A stretch of DNA of 64,000 nt from contig NC_034410.1 in assembly GCF_002078875.1 (NCBI RefSeq), positions 37,352,145-37,416,144 of the forward strand. The letters are read 5' to 3'. Within the stretch, counting starts at the first letter, position 1, and each line of letters begins with the position of its first letter. The notes beneath the pieces are model-generated. The model ran no database searches and was not told where the DNA came from. It saw only the letters and a list, made by a program, of their open reading frames with translations. The translations under genes and the position numbers were made by a program. The DNA comes from Numida meleagris (Eukaryota > Chordata > Aves > Galliformes > Numididae). Below are positions 23,583 through 36,854 of the stretch, piece after piece.

Positions 23583-25555
23583 AAGGTGCATCTCTGCATT
23601 GCTACTCTGTGCCCTGCTGTACAGCTCTGCCCTATGCCATGACAGAGATCTCCTATTAAATAGCAAATTAGTTTCACTGAAAGAATTAGTGCTTCCCAAG
23701 TCCTAGAAGGAAATGCAAGACACAAGGATGCATAAAAATTGTGCTACCTTCCTTCTAATGCCTTCCCTCATCCCACACTGTTTATCCAAGTTTCTTTCAT
23801 ATTCATGCCTCTTTTGCCTTCCTCAACTTTTAGTAATAAGCAAACCCCAGATCAGTAAAGCAGAATATGATGGAGAAGAGATAATGAGCTCCAGAATTTC
23901 CATTCTCAGCAAGCCAAAATTCCTGGTCTCACCCTTCCTGTAGCAAATGAGATTCTTGCTGGAGGATGTCCTGCCTCAAATCAGGTGGCTTTGTTGAGGT
24001 TTCATCTCGACTCCTTTCCAAACAGAATCAAATTTCAAGACAGGTTACACTAGACAATAAACTGCCAACTTCCATGATTTATGTTCAGTAATCCTTCTCC
24101 TCCCTGCTTTTCTCGTGGCTTGGTTTTTACATATAGCCAAGAGGAAAAATCCAGCTCATCATCAACAACAGGGAAGCAAGAAGGATGTATGCCTACCGCA
24201 GGTATGTGTTATTCTGCAAGCTTCTGTAAGGAGTACCCTGTTATCACTAACAACTCTCTCCCCTTCACCTTAAAGAAAAAAAAAAAGGAAAAAAAAGCAA
24301 GCAGCAAACAACAACATACTGAACAGGGGGCAGTACAGCATGCACATCAGAGAAAGGACATCTTGGGTCTTCAGGTATCCTATCACCACTGACTCTTTAA
24401 AATATCCCTGAAAAAACCTGTCCTCAGGGCAGGCAATCATCAGTGCAAACAGATCCACTTAGAAGTCCCCTGCTTTGGGGAGAATTTGGAAAAGGAATAC
24501 ACTGTGTCCTTACGCGCATAGAGATGATCATATAATCAAATCAAAGCACCGATATCAGCCCTATACAGCAAACAGAAAGAGCATTCCCACACAGGAAAAA
24601 GGGAAAGCACGACAATTTTGTCTTTAAATAATGACTTCGATAAGCAAAGAATTCCAAAAGCACGGAACAGTTGAGAGTAGCCATGCTGTGCTTGCTCATA
24701 CCGACTAGATCTAAACCCACTGAAATCACCAGGGGTTTTCCATCCGCTCTAACAGACGATGGTTCGAGCTGTCTCAGCTCTCCATTAGAAGCTGATGCGG
24801 ACATAGTTAAATTCTCCCTCTTCCAGCACAGAGTCATCAAACACTTAAATTCCACTGGGACCACTGTGTGGTGGAGACCCAGTTTCACAATGGGTCCGTT
24901 AGGACCACGTCATTCCATCATTAATAGCACATAACAACGAAGCACACAACCTCACCCAAAGGTCATCGGCCGACAGAAAGCAGCGCCTGACTGAAGGGTC
25001 CGGCACTAATAGGAAGGGTGATGTGAGCCGGTCAGTAGGGAAAAAAAGCCCGGGGAGGAAGGAAGTAGGCATATCCAGTTTCACAGAACGTTTGTTGTTG
25101 TCCCTTAACAGCTGTTCTGTGAGAAAACGAAGGATTGTACTCTACAGTGACTCAGTGCAGCTCCTTCCCACCATCAGGTCACTTTTTAAGAGGCGATATA
25201 TTTACCTATCTATGCTATATATGCTGCACAGTAAGAGAGAGCTCATGCCATCCGTTGTACAGTAATACTAACTAATAGGATCGCACTGATTACAGTAAAG
25301 TCTCCTGAAAATTACCTCTTTGCTACAGAAATCTCTTATAAAGAACAAGCCTTTTGCTCTGTTTTTTCCCCTGAAATGTTTGTTTATTCAGAAGCTGGGC
25401 TGGGAAAACAGGAACTAGAGAATCGAGTGAACCGCCTCAACAGACAAGTCGCGCCGAAACGTAAAAGAAAAATCAATCTCTGTATGAAAAGATGCAGCCC
25501 ATCGATTATGCAGACACGTCTTTCTGACAGCCCAGCCCTGCAGCCACGAGCACAG
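23583..25555. other. Non-coding DNA left of CpG island I
   Basis: No supported gene. The region 24,900-25,100 has scattered CpG and mixed composition but no motif I recognise. If island I is a minus-strand promoter, this would be the start of its first intron. Confidence 0.5.
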
Positions 25556-25559
25556 CACA

Positions 25560-26780
25560 CGGCCTCGGCGGGCAGATGGCTCCGCTCTGATGTACGAGCT
25601 CTGCGCTCCGCGGCCGGAGCGGGGCGCGGACACCGCGGCTCTCTCCGAGCCGAGCCGCCCCGCGCCCGGCAGCGCACCGCAGCGCAGGTGCTGCCCCGCC
25701 GCCGCGGTTCTCCTCCGCCCGCCCCGCGCGCCCGCCGCAGCCCGCGCCCTCCCCTCCCGTCTGTGGTTAACAATTAACGCGTTGGGCTCTTCGCTGCGCG
25801 GGCGCCTGTTTGTTGTTGTGTTAGAAAGTCAAACTTCGGCAGATAAACTTCGGGAGCGAAGCGCGCCGCCGCCGCCAACCCCCGCGCAGGAGCAGCGCAC
25901 CGCGCCGGCCCCGACCCCGCCCGCCGCCCCCGCCGCCCCGACGGGCGCCGCCGGACGGGCACCGGGGGCCGCCCGACGCAGCCCCGGCACGGCGCGGGGA
26001 AGCGCTGCCGGCAGGCGACTTACCGGGTGCGGAGCCTCCCGCCGCTCCCCGCCGCCAGCCGCCGTCTGCCTGCGGACGTGACCCGGATTCCCCCCGCCCG
26101 CGCCGCCTCCCGCGGGGCCACGCACCGCCGCGCTGCGCCCCCCGGCCCCACCCGCCGCCGCTCACCTCCGGCCGCGGCCACCGCCGCGCCTCGCCCGCTG
26201 CCGGCCCCGACGCCGTGCGGAGCGCGTTACGCAACGCGGTCCCTCCGCGCCGCGGAGAGGGTCGCCGGGAGGCGGGCGCGGGGCGGGGGGAAGCGCGGCC
26301 CGGCAGAGAGCGGCCCCGGCCCCGCCGCCACTTGCTGCGCCGGGCCGGGGCTGCCCGGGCAGGGCGGGCTCCGGGTCACCGCCCCTCCGCGGACACCGCC
26401 GGGCTCGGCGGCTCGCGGGGGTTTCCGTGCCGAGGGAGGAGAAATCCCGTGCCCGGAGCTCGGCTGGGAGCCGTCCTCACAGCGCGGGGGGAGGAAGACT
26501 CCCCGCGATCAGAGGCCGAAGGCGGCGGCCGCTCCCGCAGGCACCGAGGCTCTGCCTCAGCCCCGCAAGCGGGCACCAGGGCCAGCGCAGCGCCGCGCAG
26601 GTCCCAGGGCTGCAGCCGGCCCCGACCCGCAGACCTCGCCCAGGAGAGCCTCACGGGCAGCCCAGGGCCGCCCCTGTGCTGGGGATCCCCGTGTCCCCTG
26701 CACTGGTTTCGGGGAGCCGTCCCTGGGCGTGATGCTGAGTGACAGGTCCTGGCCTACACGGCCGGGGCTGGGGCTTAGAG
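25560..26780. promoter_or_regulatory. CpG island I, probable promoter and first exon of a host gene
   Basis: About 1.2 kb of very high GC with dense CpG, peaking at 25,600-26,460, in an AT-rich landscape. CpG islands of this size in birds mark promoters. The minus strand has a strong donor at 26,018-26,023 (CACCCG|GTAAGT) and a second possible one near 26,163 (GGAG|GTGAGC), suggesting a leftward transcript. The long open frames here on both strands are a trivial effect of GC-richness. No conserved peptide is recognised, so the gene is not identified. Confidence 0.8.
26018..26024 (-). promoter_or_regulatory. Candidate splice donor (minus strand) in CpG island I
   Basis: Minus-strand G|GTAAGT, a near-consensus donor, at the end of the densest CpG region. 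It would end a leftward first exon at 26,024. This supports minus-strand transcription but is not proof. Confidence 0.45.
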
Positions 26781-27870
26781 GTGCAGCGCTGAGGAGTCTC
26801 TCCTTGCTGGCCCTGAGGCACGCTCTGGCTGTGTTTCGGTCATGCTGGGGTGGATGTGCAGGAAACGGATAACAGCGCATCCCCACCACCAGGCTCTAAC
26901 TCACAGGGCAGGAAGGGAAGGAGAATCACCTCGAGCCTCACAAACTGCTGTCAGCTCAAGCAAGGAAGATGGCGTCTGGAGGCACAGGCGCAAAGGCAAC
27001 AGCTACCTGAAAGAGTATGATCGGATTGTTTTTCCTCCAGGAATTACAGGAATATTAAACCGTCCTTGCAGTTATAAATTATTTAATGCAAATCATTTAA
27101 TCCAAACAGAATTTTTACAGGCTCATGAGGCTCACTCATTTTGCCAAGAGTGAGTCATGTACAAATAAAATGAAACCAACAAAGAAAAGAACTCTCATAC
27201 CATGTGTATGTGGGTGATCCTTTGAAAAACTGGTAATTATTTTTTAACTCTGCTGCAGCCAGGAGGACAGGTCTGCGAGCTGAGCTGTGGCACCTCAGCA
27301 CATGGCTTCCCATTGCCCTGAGCGGCACAGTGCTGGCCGGCAGCAACCACGGCCTCAGAGGCCCCCAGATGCCCCAGCCTCACACCAAACCATGTACTAC
27401 CATACTGCGCAATCAAAAGACTTCTAAAAAATGGAAATAATGTTAAGTGATTAATACTTAGTAGAAGAATGCAGTAGGCAGTTAATCCCTCACTTGAGGG
27501 TTAGTTAAGGACATGAGTTAAACTTCATTCTTCCCTCAGCATGTCATAAATGTCTGCTACTAAACACAGGGCACCCAACGAGCCAGCAGGGTGGTGATGC
27601 ACAGCTCTGAAATGACTGAAATGTGGGGACATGGGGTCATGTGATGGTGAGAGTATCAGCTTCAACTGTGTCATCAAACCTGGCACACGGAACCACCCCC
27701 GCACCGCCATCCACCGACAGAAGCACAGGTACGTGCAGACACCCGATAGCTCAACGTTCCCAGGGGTCCTTGTGCCACTCCCCGCCAAAGATGAGACACC
27801 ATCAGGAAGGGACACATCACAGTGTCCCAAAGTGCCCTCCAGCCACCAGCTTCACGTTCAACACGAGGAA
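26781..27870. other. Non-coding DNA with a candidate regulatory patch
   Basis: No gene supported. At 27,030-27,160, close to CpG island I, there is an exact octamer (ATGCAAAT, 27,086-27,093) and an exact AP-1 site (TGAGTCA, 27,151-27,157) within AT-rich sequence. This would be consistent with a proximal regulatory element, by motif content only. Confidence 0.35.
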
Positions 27871-28036
27871 TGTGTCCACCAGTGAGGTGGTGGAGTCACC
27901 ATCCCTGGAGGTGTTCAAGAAACATGTAGATATGGCACTTAGGGATATGGTTCAGTGGGCATGGTGGTGATGGTTTGGCAGTTGGACTAGAGGATCTTGG
28001 TGGTCTTTTCCAACCTCAGTGATTCTATGAGACTAT
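27871..28036 (+). mobile_element. CR1 LINE 3' fragment
   Basis: Plus strand. VVESPSLEVFKKHVDMALRD is readable near 27,890-27,950, followed by the UTR (GCAGTTGGACTAGAGGATCT, TCTTTTCCAACCTCAGTGAT) and TTCTATGAGACTATGA. Short and 5'-truncated. Confidence 0.95.
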
Positions 28037-31000
28037 GACATTGAACTCTGATCCTGCACCCAACACCATTCACTCCACTGTCCCTTCCAGATGTCCTGGC
28101 ACCTGACTACAAGTGCCCTTTAAGAACCTCAGCTTGCCCTCTTGGTATCAGAGCATCTCTTTGGATGGGCAAGCTGCACCGGCCACGCATTCACACAGAC
28201 TGCACATCCACACAGATGCTTTTCTTAGGCAGAGAACATATGATGGGCATTTAACATAGCTGCAGCACATATCAAGGAGCCTCTGAAGCCCTTCAGTACC
28301 AATACCGACCCACAGCAAGCACTAAAGAGGGAGGCAGAACCTTGCAGCTCGCATGGCCAAGAAAGCAGTGACAACATTATCCGCCTCCCTTGGAACAGAT
28401 TTCAGGTCATCTGCAGGCAAAAGCTCCCACTGCATCAGCTGCCCATGGATCGTGGTTTGTTCACAGACACAAGACTCATTAATTCCCTTCAATTTAAAAG
28501 CAAGCTAAAGCCTACCTCTTTACATGACCAGGAGTTGAAGCACATCTAACATAATCCAGCTCTGTGGTGAACTAGAAGGGAATCCATAAATCTTTCAAGG
28601 CATGAGGCTCAGTCTTTTTTCATTTTAATTTTAACAAAAAGAGAGAACGTGACACGTTGGTGGATTTCAGCTTTTTTTTTTTTGTTCTCAATTTACTTTT
28701 CCTCATAAGTACTTTTTGCCTGGCTTCCAGCCAACAACATACCAACACACTGGGGTGGGCGGGCAGGGGAGAACTTCAGTCCAGCTGATCTTCCCAGAGG
28801 TAGTGGATGTCTTACATCTACCATCAACTTACAAATTTCCTCCTTGCTGGTTATTTTCCTTGCTTTTCCCTATGGGTATTTGAATTTACATTGCCCGCTT
28901 AGCAGATCTGTTCATATACAAAGGAGTTTGTCTTAGAAATGTTACAAGCTTCATGTGTTTTGTTCTGATGTTTTTTGGGGAGAGGAGCCACTCATTTGTT
29001 TATATACAGCAGGCAGATAGCACAGACCAATAAAACACAAGCTAAGGAAGCAGCTGAATCAGTGGCTGCCTAGCACCCATCGTCTGGTGGGCAGAGAAGC
29101 CCCTAACCACTTGCTCAGGGAGGGTCTTACAAAACATGCAGTTTTTCCTACTGTTTGCAATTTCCCAAGCTTCTTACTTCCCCAAGCCTCTGAAATAGCA
29201 CGTATCACAGTGCACAAGGAAATGGAGATTGAGGATGAGAAGAGTTATGGTAAAACAGCCAAAGGGTCAGTCATTTAAGATTGCTCTGGAGTCTCTTTTG
29301 ATTAAATGAAACCTCACCTTCTGGCAAAAATAAAATAAAATCCAAAACATTTCATTTAAAAAACCTTACGGTAAACGTGGAAATCAGGGAAGCATACCTG
29401 TCCTTTTTCATGCTTTGGACTACCAGCTGTGACTCAGCAGAGCAGAAAGCATCCCGTGTGTGTCCCTCTTTAAACCATAAATGAACAGTGTTTTTCCATA
29501 CCTCAAAATTACCAGGCAGGATGCAAATGCAATAACTGTAGAGTAACTTCAGTTTTCTGTGAATGATAGCTGAGGCTAGTCTGTTCTAAATGCCATGAAA
29601 GGCTTCAAAATTTTTTAGTGGCAACTGAAGGCATTTGGCCAACAACCTATAGTCTTTGTCTGGGGCAAATATCCATTTACTGTAAAAATGTGATACTAAA
29701 CCACAAATACTATACACTGTTTAATATTTTTCATCTTACCATACAATGTAATAATTTATGTCTGTTTCAAGACTCCTGGGGAACCTAAAAATACCCTAAT
29801 ACTTTTTTTTTTTTTTTTTTTTGCACAGACATCTAATTCTATTATCAGAACTGAGGGGGAACCACAGTGGATGTGTGAGAACAGCAGAGGCATGTATGAA
29901 AATCCAGGCAAACATGAAAGAAAAATAAATAATGAAGAGGAAAGCAAGAGAGAGAAACAAACCTAGAGGCACAATCTAACCTCCAACGCACAGTTCATAT
30001 CACTGCATATTTCAACAAATATCCATTTTTGATCTTGCATGAAAAATACAGCACAGAGTTTTTTTCAAGTTATGCAGGGATGCACATGGCACCACAGGAC
30101 ATTAGTGCATGGTTCACAAAACCAAATGAACAAGGGCAAAAAAATGTGAACAGAAAGAAAAACAGCAAGATTAAGTTATCAACTACAAAAATTAAAGATC
30201 TGCATTTCTAAACTGCAATAACAAAGTATTTGAGAAGACAGTCTGAGCCCTCCTACACTGAAGCAGGCTTCCAGACTAAATAGGGATTTGTGGATATTCT
30301 CCCTTTTATTGCAAAAGCTGTTTTACTAAAAAAGACTGTCTGGACTGTCATCAAAGGATGATGTGGAGGTTCAAGAAAGTTCAGACCGGATCAGACAATT
30401 TATGGTCGATAAGTCTATCAATGGCTAGTAAACATGATGATGCAATCCCTTGAAATCTCCGGCTCAGGAAATTCCCATAACCTCTGACTGCCAGAAGTTA
30501 GGAAATTCTACGCTTATCCTATTTCTTCCAGTCTTTTGGTAAGCATCCTCTATTTGTCAGCATCAGTCCAAGGCATCTGGGCTAGATGGTCTGCTGGAAT
30601 AAACAAAAATGGTGATTCATACTTCTTATCTTCTGAAAAGATAATCAAGGTCACTCTTGTCATATTCTGCTGCCGCCTGTAATGAAAATTTTTATGATCG
30701 GTGGCTCCAAATCTCATGAAAATGGCAGTGGGCCTAGTTTGGATTTCATAAAAATACACAACAGAAGCTGTAATAACATTAATGGAAAAAATAGATGATG
30801 AGTGGCAGACTCCGTTCAGATGTGTAGCTTTCCTTTCATACTGAATGGAACAGAGAATGAGACTGGGACAGTAGCGAGGACATCCTGTCAGGCAAGAGAA
30901 AGCTCCCTTTAAGTGACCTGCAGAAATATCTCTAGTTTGGAACAGGTGTTACACCACCGCAGCTTTCCACACAGCTCTGTTTTGCTGGTGGATAAGGGAC

Positions 31001-34000
31001 ATCTCTTTCAAGAAGAACCAGAGTGAGCATGAATGCAGCTCTGTAGGAGGTAGAGTGGTAAGACAGCCTGCAGTCCTACTGAGACCAGATCCAGTGCCCC
31101 AAACCACTGCGGTTTCAATTAAAAGATAGGGCTTGGAAAGGTTCCTGCAGTTGTAATAATGACACCCAGGTTACTTCCAGGGAAAGGTAAAACCCACTGG
31201 GTAGAGGTTTGATTTTGGAGGCCTGACAGAAGCAAGAGCTTAGCACGTTCTCTTGCTCCTAATGGAGGGCCGTACAGACCTCAAGTAGCAGGTGGGTGGG
31301 TAGGAGGATTAACTGAGGGAATATGCAGCTCATCGTATTCTAGATCAACTTATTCATAATTGGGCATTAGAGTGGAAAACATACAGATGCCATGAAACAT
31401 AGCGTAAAAGTGACAGAAGCTAGGAATGTAGAGTCTATCTTTCTAGTAAGCTCAGGACAAAACTTAGAAGCATAGTATCTCCTCCTTGGAGAAAATCCGG
31501 ACATCTACTCATTTCAGTAACTGAAAACTGAAAGTAGCACGCAATCATCTTTCTGCTTCACTCTGTCTTTTGCTTTAGCAATATTTTATTAAGCTTTATC
31601 TTAGCAGGCCTGAACGTGGACTGAATGAGCTCACTTGATCTTTTTCAACCTGAATCTACTCATAGGTGGATTTTTGGAATAATTTAGACATGTATACTTT
31701 TCAAAGCATTTTCATTCCCAAGTTCTCTTCAAAGGTACAGAAGAGAAATATTACCGTGGTGCTAGCAGAAATGCTACAGTGGTATAGTACTGTAATTCTA
31801 TTACTTTAGAATGCATGTTGCCATTTTGTACTGCAGACATAGCACATAGCGTAGTACAAGTATGCATATATACCTGATCAGTGTGATATGCAGCACTGGT
31901 CCAGTTCCAGAAGTCTTACTTCAGTAAACGCCAGTTTAAGCAAGATCTGCCTCCTGATTTACAAGAGGAAAGTGTCTTCTGAGTGTGATCATGGTCTTCA
32001 TGTAGTAATACTTATGCTAATAGCGCTTGAAAAAAGCAGCAGTTCCTTCCCCTAGAGCACCTGATCTGCCAGGAATCCCCAAGAGATGCTTTAGAGGCCA
32101 GCTTGAAAGCTCTCTCTGTAGAATCTGCCAAGGAGGAGTCCTATTCAAGTCAGACTTCTGTTTTGTTTTTTTTTTTATAGTGACCTTAAGCAGTATAAGC
32201 TTGCTCATAGCATTGGCAGTGTTATCAAATGTGCATCAGTCTTTGCAGAGGGAAGTACTTCAGCAAAGGTGCTTGTTTTACTCCTACAGAATAAGTACAG
32301 CAAGTCATCACACAGCAGTTTTTATACTTGTCTATTGGTGGAAACCACTGCCAGAACAGTGGCATTAAGGAGGCATGAAAAAATGTCAGATGTGATCATT
32401 TGCACTGTGAATTCTCTATGCAGAAAAGAGCATAAATGTAATTTGAGGACATGCTTTTTATAGTTCCCTGGTTAGCCAAAACACAAAATCATTAACATTA
32501 AAAAGCTAAGTATGACCCAAATGCAATGAGCAGTAGTATGTAACCACCTACAGATCCTACCTGGTGCACTCAGACTCACGGCTACAAACTCCAGGAACAA
32601 ATTAGAAACCGGAGCAACTGTAACAGCTGGAAATCTCATTTCTTTAGGATACATCTGAATGAGCAGAACATGAACAAACAAGCAATGGATGAGATAGATA
32701 AGTAGCTAATTCCAGCATGTAAGAACCTCCTGCTTGTTAACGTATCCAGTAGAATCAGCCCTATTTCTTCAGAAGAAACTTTCCGTCAAATCTATACTTG
32801 TGTACCAGGGCTACAAACAAATTAGAAATGCACCAAAACAGGCTGAACAACTTGCACTTGGTTTTTTAATTATCTTTATAAAAATGAAAACTCAGGGAGG
32901 AGTTGAGGATGATTAGAAACCGATGATGGCATGCGTTGCCTGCTTTTCTTCCCTCCCAACACATCGCTTCGTTTCTTTCCATGCGCTAGTCTTTCAGACT
33001 AAATAACAGGAGTTACTTGTTCTTTCTGAAGACTTTCAGAAAGCTGGAGCTTACACTTTTAGCACCATGAAGAGCAAACAAACTTCTTTGAAGAAATCTT
33101 ACCTGCTAAAACCACTTTTTAATGGTCTAATGATCTTTTAACAACAACTTGAATTTTGCCAACAATGTCATTACAAAGCAGAATGAAGAAAGTTTCTCAA
33201 CCCGGGCCATAGAATTCCCAGTGCAATGTAATAATCATCAGAAGGGAGGAGAGTCTCTAAAAAGAAATGTACATTTATTGTTCAATACAGTGCCATATTT
33301 CATCATTCCTTGCTGAAAATGCCCATTAATAAAATAGCACTCATTATAACAATTCCAGTTCAAAAACTTTTTTGGAACTCTAATTGATCCTCCAAATGAG
33401 CTTTATTAATCATTGACGGAAAACTGGCAAAATTCTGGTCTGCACTTTGGCAGCCTTTCAAGATGTCCAATTAGGTCAAATCAAGAAAGCTCTAGAAACC
33501 AATTACAGAAGCACTTCAAAGCCAAAACAACAACAACAACAACAAAAAAAAAAAACCTTACTGTATTCTGATACAACTGCAGCATTATAGGAATGAAAAA
33601 AAAACAACCCACCACCTCACTCCTAATCTGTGCATGCACCTGAGGTACCACCTCCATAGAAATGTGAGAAATAGCCACTCCTTGAACCGCATCAGCCAAT
33701 CATGTTTGCTCACAGGTTTTCTTTATTAGTGTCACAAATGTCACTGAGCAGTTCACCATAAGGAACAGTGCCAGCCAGGTCCTTAATAGTCAAGCTAACA
33801 CTGGTTCCCCTTCAACATTTTTCTATACATCTCATCTTCAGCGCTCTAATTTCACAGGTACACGGTCTTCACCTTTTCATGAGTTTCATGAGTTCTGTAC
33901 ACTCCACCAACATGTTTGTACATTAACACGTATGTTGACAACACGGTAAAAATAATCCTGGCAACAACAACAAAAGCCACCTTTATCTAACTGCTCAAGA

Positions 34001-35180
34001 ATTTGATCTTTGCTTCTGCAGGATTACTGCAAGTGCAGCCACAGGTTCTGGTGGGCTGCTTGAGGTGTGTGTTGCTGCCAGCCCTAATCCCACCACCCAC
34101 ATTTATGAATTAATTAGAACTTGAAGATGCCAGAGGGAGGCAAACAAAACAAAAATAGCATTGTAATTGACTGTAAACAATAATTAAAATTCTGCATTAT
34201 GTTTAGCATCTGCACATTTCTAGACTTACTGCAGTGAGTGACTCCACGTCTAATGAAAACATACAGCTCAATCCCAGAAGACTGGGCAGATCTCAGATGC
34301 TAAGTACATCTCCAATCATAACTCAAAATAGTAAGTAAGTCATGCATCCTTACTGTGAAAACTAATAATTAAAAATTCAAAAACTAGCATGGTAAAGGAA
34401 CCAAGATCCATCTACCCTGGCCAGACTAAAGGAGAACAAAACATGCATCCACACACTAAAAACTTTTGAATTTTCCATTCCAGACGTGCTCTTGTTCTGC
34501 AGTTTCACACCACAATAGCCCCACTTTAATATGCTTATTATTTATTGAGTTAAAAAGTTTACTATTCATTTACTTATTTACAGTTCCCTTTCTTTTTTTA
34601 ACTAATCTTTTAAAATTAACTTGCCGTTGTACTAACAAAATTAAGAAGGTTACTTCTCACATTACTTCTGACTCCAAACTCTATTAAATTACACTGTCGA
34701 CTAAGATCCCTCTAAGCTTCTTCTTATCAATTTCATGTTTCTTCGACATTCCAGCTTCAGCTGGCTGATTACAGACTGGACCTCACTGATTCATCTCCAC
34801 ATCAAGTACTACATTCCCTACACTCATGTTGGAAGCAGTCATTTGTCATTCAGAAGTCAAACTTCTTAACAAAATTCTCCTTACCTTTATCAGGAGGACA
34901 GGTAAACTTCCTGAAGTTTTACTTTACCGTGAGCTTGACCAAAGGTAATCACCAGGACCTAGCCATACAGAAGAAAGTCAAGGTTTTCTCTCATGCTCAT
35001 CTCTAGTAACCTAAAGGAAAACATCTCTGAAATAACCACATGGCTTTGGCTTTGCATTCTGTCATTTCCCAGGAATGGCTAGACCAAACCTCTTAAGGTT
35101 TATTCACACAGCCAACATGTTAATTCACAAAAGAAAGATAAGCAATTTAATAATTCCATTTACATAAAGCATTCAATTTT
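28037..35180. other. AT-rich non-coding DNA
   Basis: About 7 kb without a supported gene or recognisable transposon. It contains a 20-nt T-run (29,803-29,822), a short (CAA)n followed by an A-run (33,526-33,555), and two stretches (about 33,260-33,480 and 34,090-34,240) rich in TAAT/ATTA cores. The latter look like conserved non-coding sequence but cannot be confirmed without comparison. Confidence 0.5.
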
Positions 35181-35482
35181 ACAGCCCCCACCATCTCTTA
35201 CAAATTATAGCCAACGCATGGCAGACAATTGCAGTATGTTAGCTAATATGCTGAAAGCTTTGTGTGGATCCTTTTTCTCTGTCCCGTTATTTGTTTACTA
35301 ATCCGTTAATATAAAAATCACAACATGTTTGGAAGATATGATGAATTGCCAGCCCTCTTCCAGCTCAGATTTCATAGGTTCCTCAGGTTTCATAGGTTTC
35401 TCCCTGACATGCTAACTGCTAGGTATAGAAGATCAACTGATTAGAAATTATGTAATTGATGTTTTCAGTTGTAATGCACTTT
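35181..35482 (+). repeat. Direct duplication, copy A (302 bp)
   Basis: Matches 36,855-37,156 over its whole length without an indel (constant offset of 1674), with about a dozen mismatches by eye, so about 96% identity. It starts ACAGCCCCCACC and ends AATGCACTTT. The flanks do not match. It has no TG...CA ends, no terminal inverted repeats and no CR1 or mariner character. Confidence 0.95.
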
Positions 35483-36854
35483 TTTGAAATGCAAGCTGAA
35501 GAATTGTAATGGAAGTATTAGGAACTTCAGTAAAAGCAGACTGCTGAGTATTCAGGAAGCCAAGCCCAGACCTAAATGTAAAGCCATTTCTGGATGTACC
35601 CTGATGTAAGAACACCTTTTGTTACCAACAACTGTCATTTTCAGGACTGATTGCAAATACTGCTAAGTTGCTTTGTTGACCTGGAAAGTGTAGGAAGTTT
35701 ACTACAGACATCTCGTTTTCCTCATTTTATTTATTTCTGTCTTTTCTTTAACCATTTATATTCATGACTTCCATGCTTCACCACTTGGTTCTATTCGTAA
35801 GTTTTCCTCACGTTTTCCTTTTCTTTTGACACACTGTTCTGTATCAGCGGGTTTTTCTGACTTCATCATTTTCAGTTACCTGGAAAAGCAGCCTTCAGCG
35901 CATTTGAAAATTTCTTAGGTTTCCCCAGCACATCTGCACTTGCACAGAAAACAAAAGAAGAAAATCTCAGGGCCTTCCCCACGACCCACACACAAGGCCC
36001 ATAGCTCCCCAGGACAGGAGCTCTGTGGCCCTCCCTCCCAGCAGAGGTCTCTAGGCTGCCTACAGCAGCGCAGCCACTTGCTGATGCTCTGCTTCCCACT
36101 CCCATTCCACCATTGTGTTCTACAACTTTCCTACAAGCAGCCTCTCTTCTGGGGCATTACTCGGGCTGACCTCCAGACCTAGACAAATCCTGTGACGGAA
36201 ACAAACATCTCTTTTCCTTAGTCTCAGCGGCTTGCTGAGTAGTACAAACCTGCCTCTCTTTTGTTTAGCTCTTCTACTGCCAGCTAACCAACTCAAATAC
36301 AACCTTATGAATACTTTAATCTTACCTGGAGCACTTCAACATCTTTTTAACAAAAGTTTCTATCATTATCAAAGACACTCCTTTGGATTTCACTTTTTTT
36401 TTTTTAAACCAACCCTTTTTCTCTAAAGTTCTACATTCCAGTTTCTTCCATAAACTCAAAGCACCGTTGCAGGTACCCATTCTTTCTTTCCAGTAGGCCT
36501 CATTTTTAAGAGATTTTCTTTTTATATCTGAGACAATGTCTTTTTCCCCCACCTTTTTTTTTTTTCTTTACTAACAATGCCTTCTCCTCTGTCCTGCTCA
36601 AGCTTTTTGTCAACTGCTCAGTTTAAGCTCACATTAGAAGCTGTATCTTTTCATCTTATCTTTATTGATACAATTAAAGAGACCAAGACCTCACACTTTT
36701 GCACATTCTATTCTGCTTTGAAATCCTAACCAAGTCTTGCTCTTTTTGGAAACCTTGCCTCTGTAGACCCTACTAACTTTTTTCAGTGACAGCATCTTTC
36801 TGCTTCCTTTTGCTACTCATTCAGTCTCGCAGGCCCCACGCAGTCCTTTCTTTC
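35483..36854. other. Spacer between the two duplicated segments
   Basis: 1.37 kb of C/T-rich (plus strand) sequence with T-runs near 36,392-36,404 and 36,552-36,565. I see no gene, primer binding site or polypurine tract that would make this an LTR element. Confidence 0.55.

Noticed and set aside
25821..26872. Long open frames on both strands in CpG island I (up to 281 codons)
   Set aside because: Very high GC makes stop codons rare; the peptides are low-complexity Arg/Ala/Pro/Gly in every frame and show no known domain.
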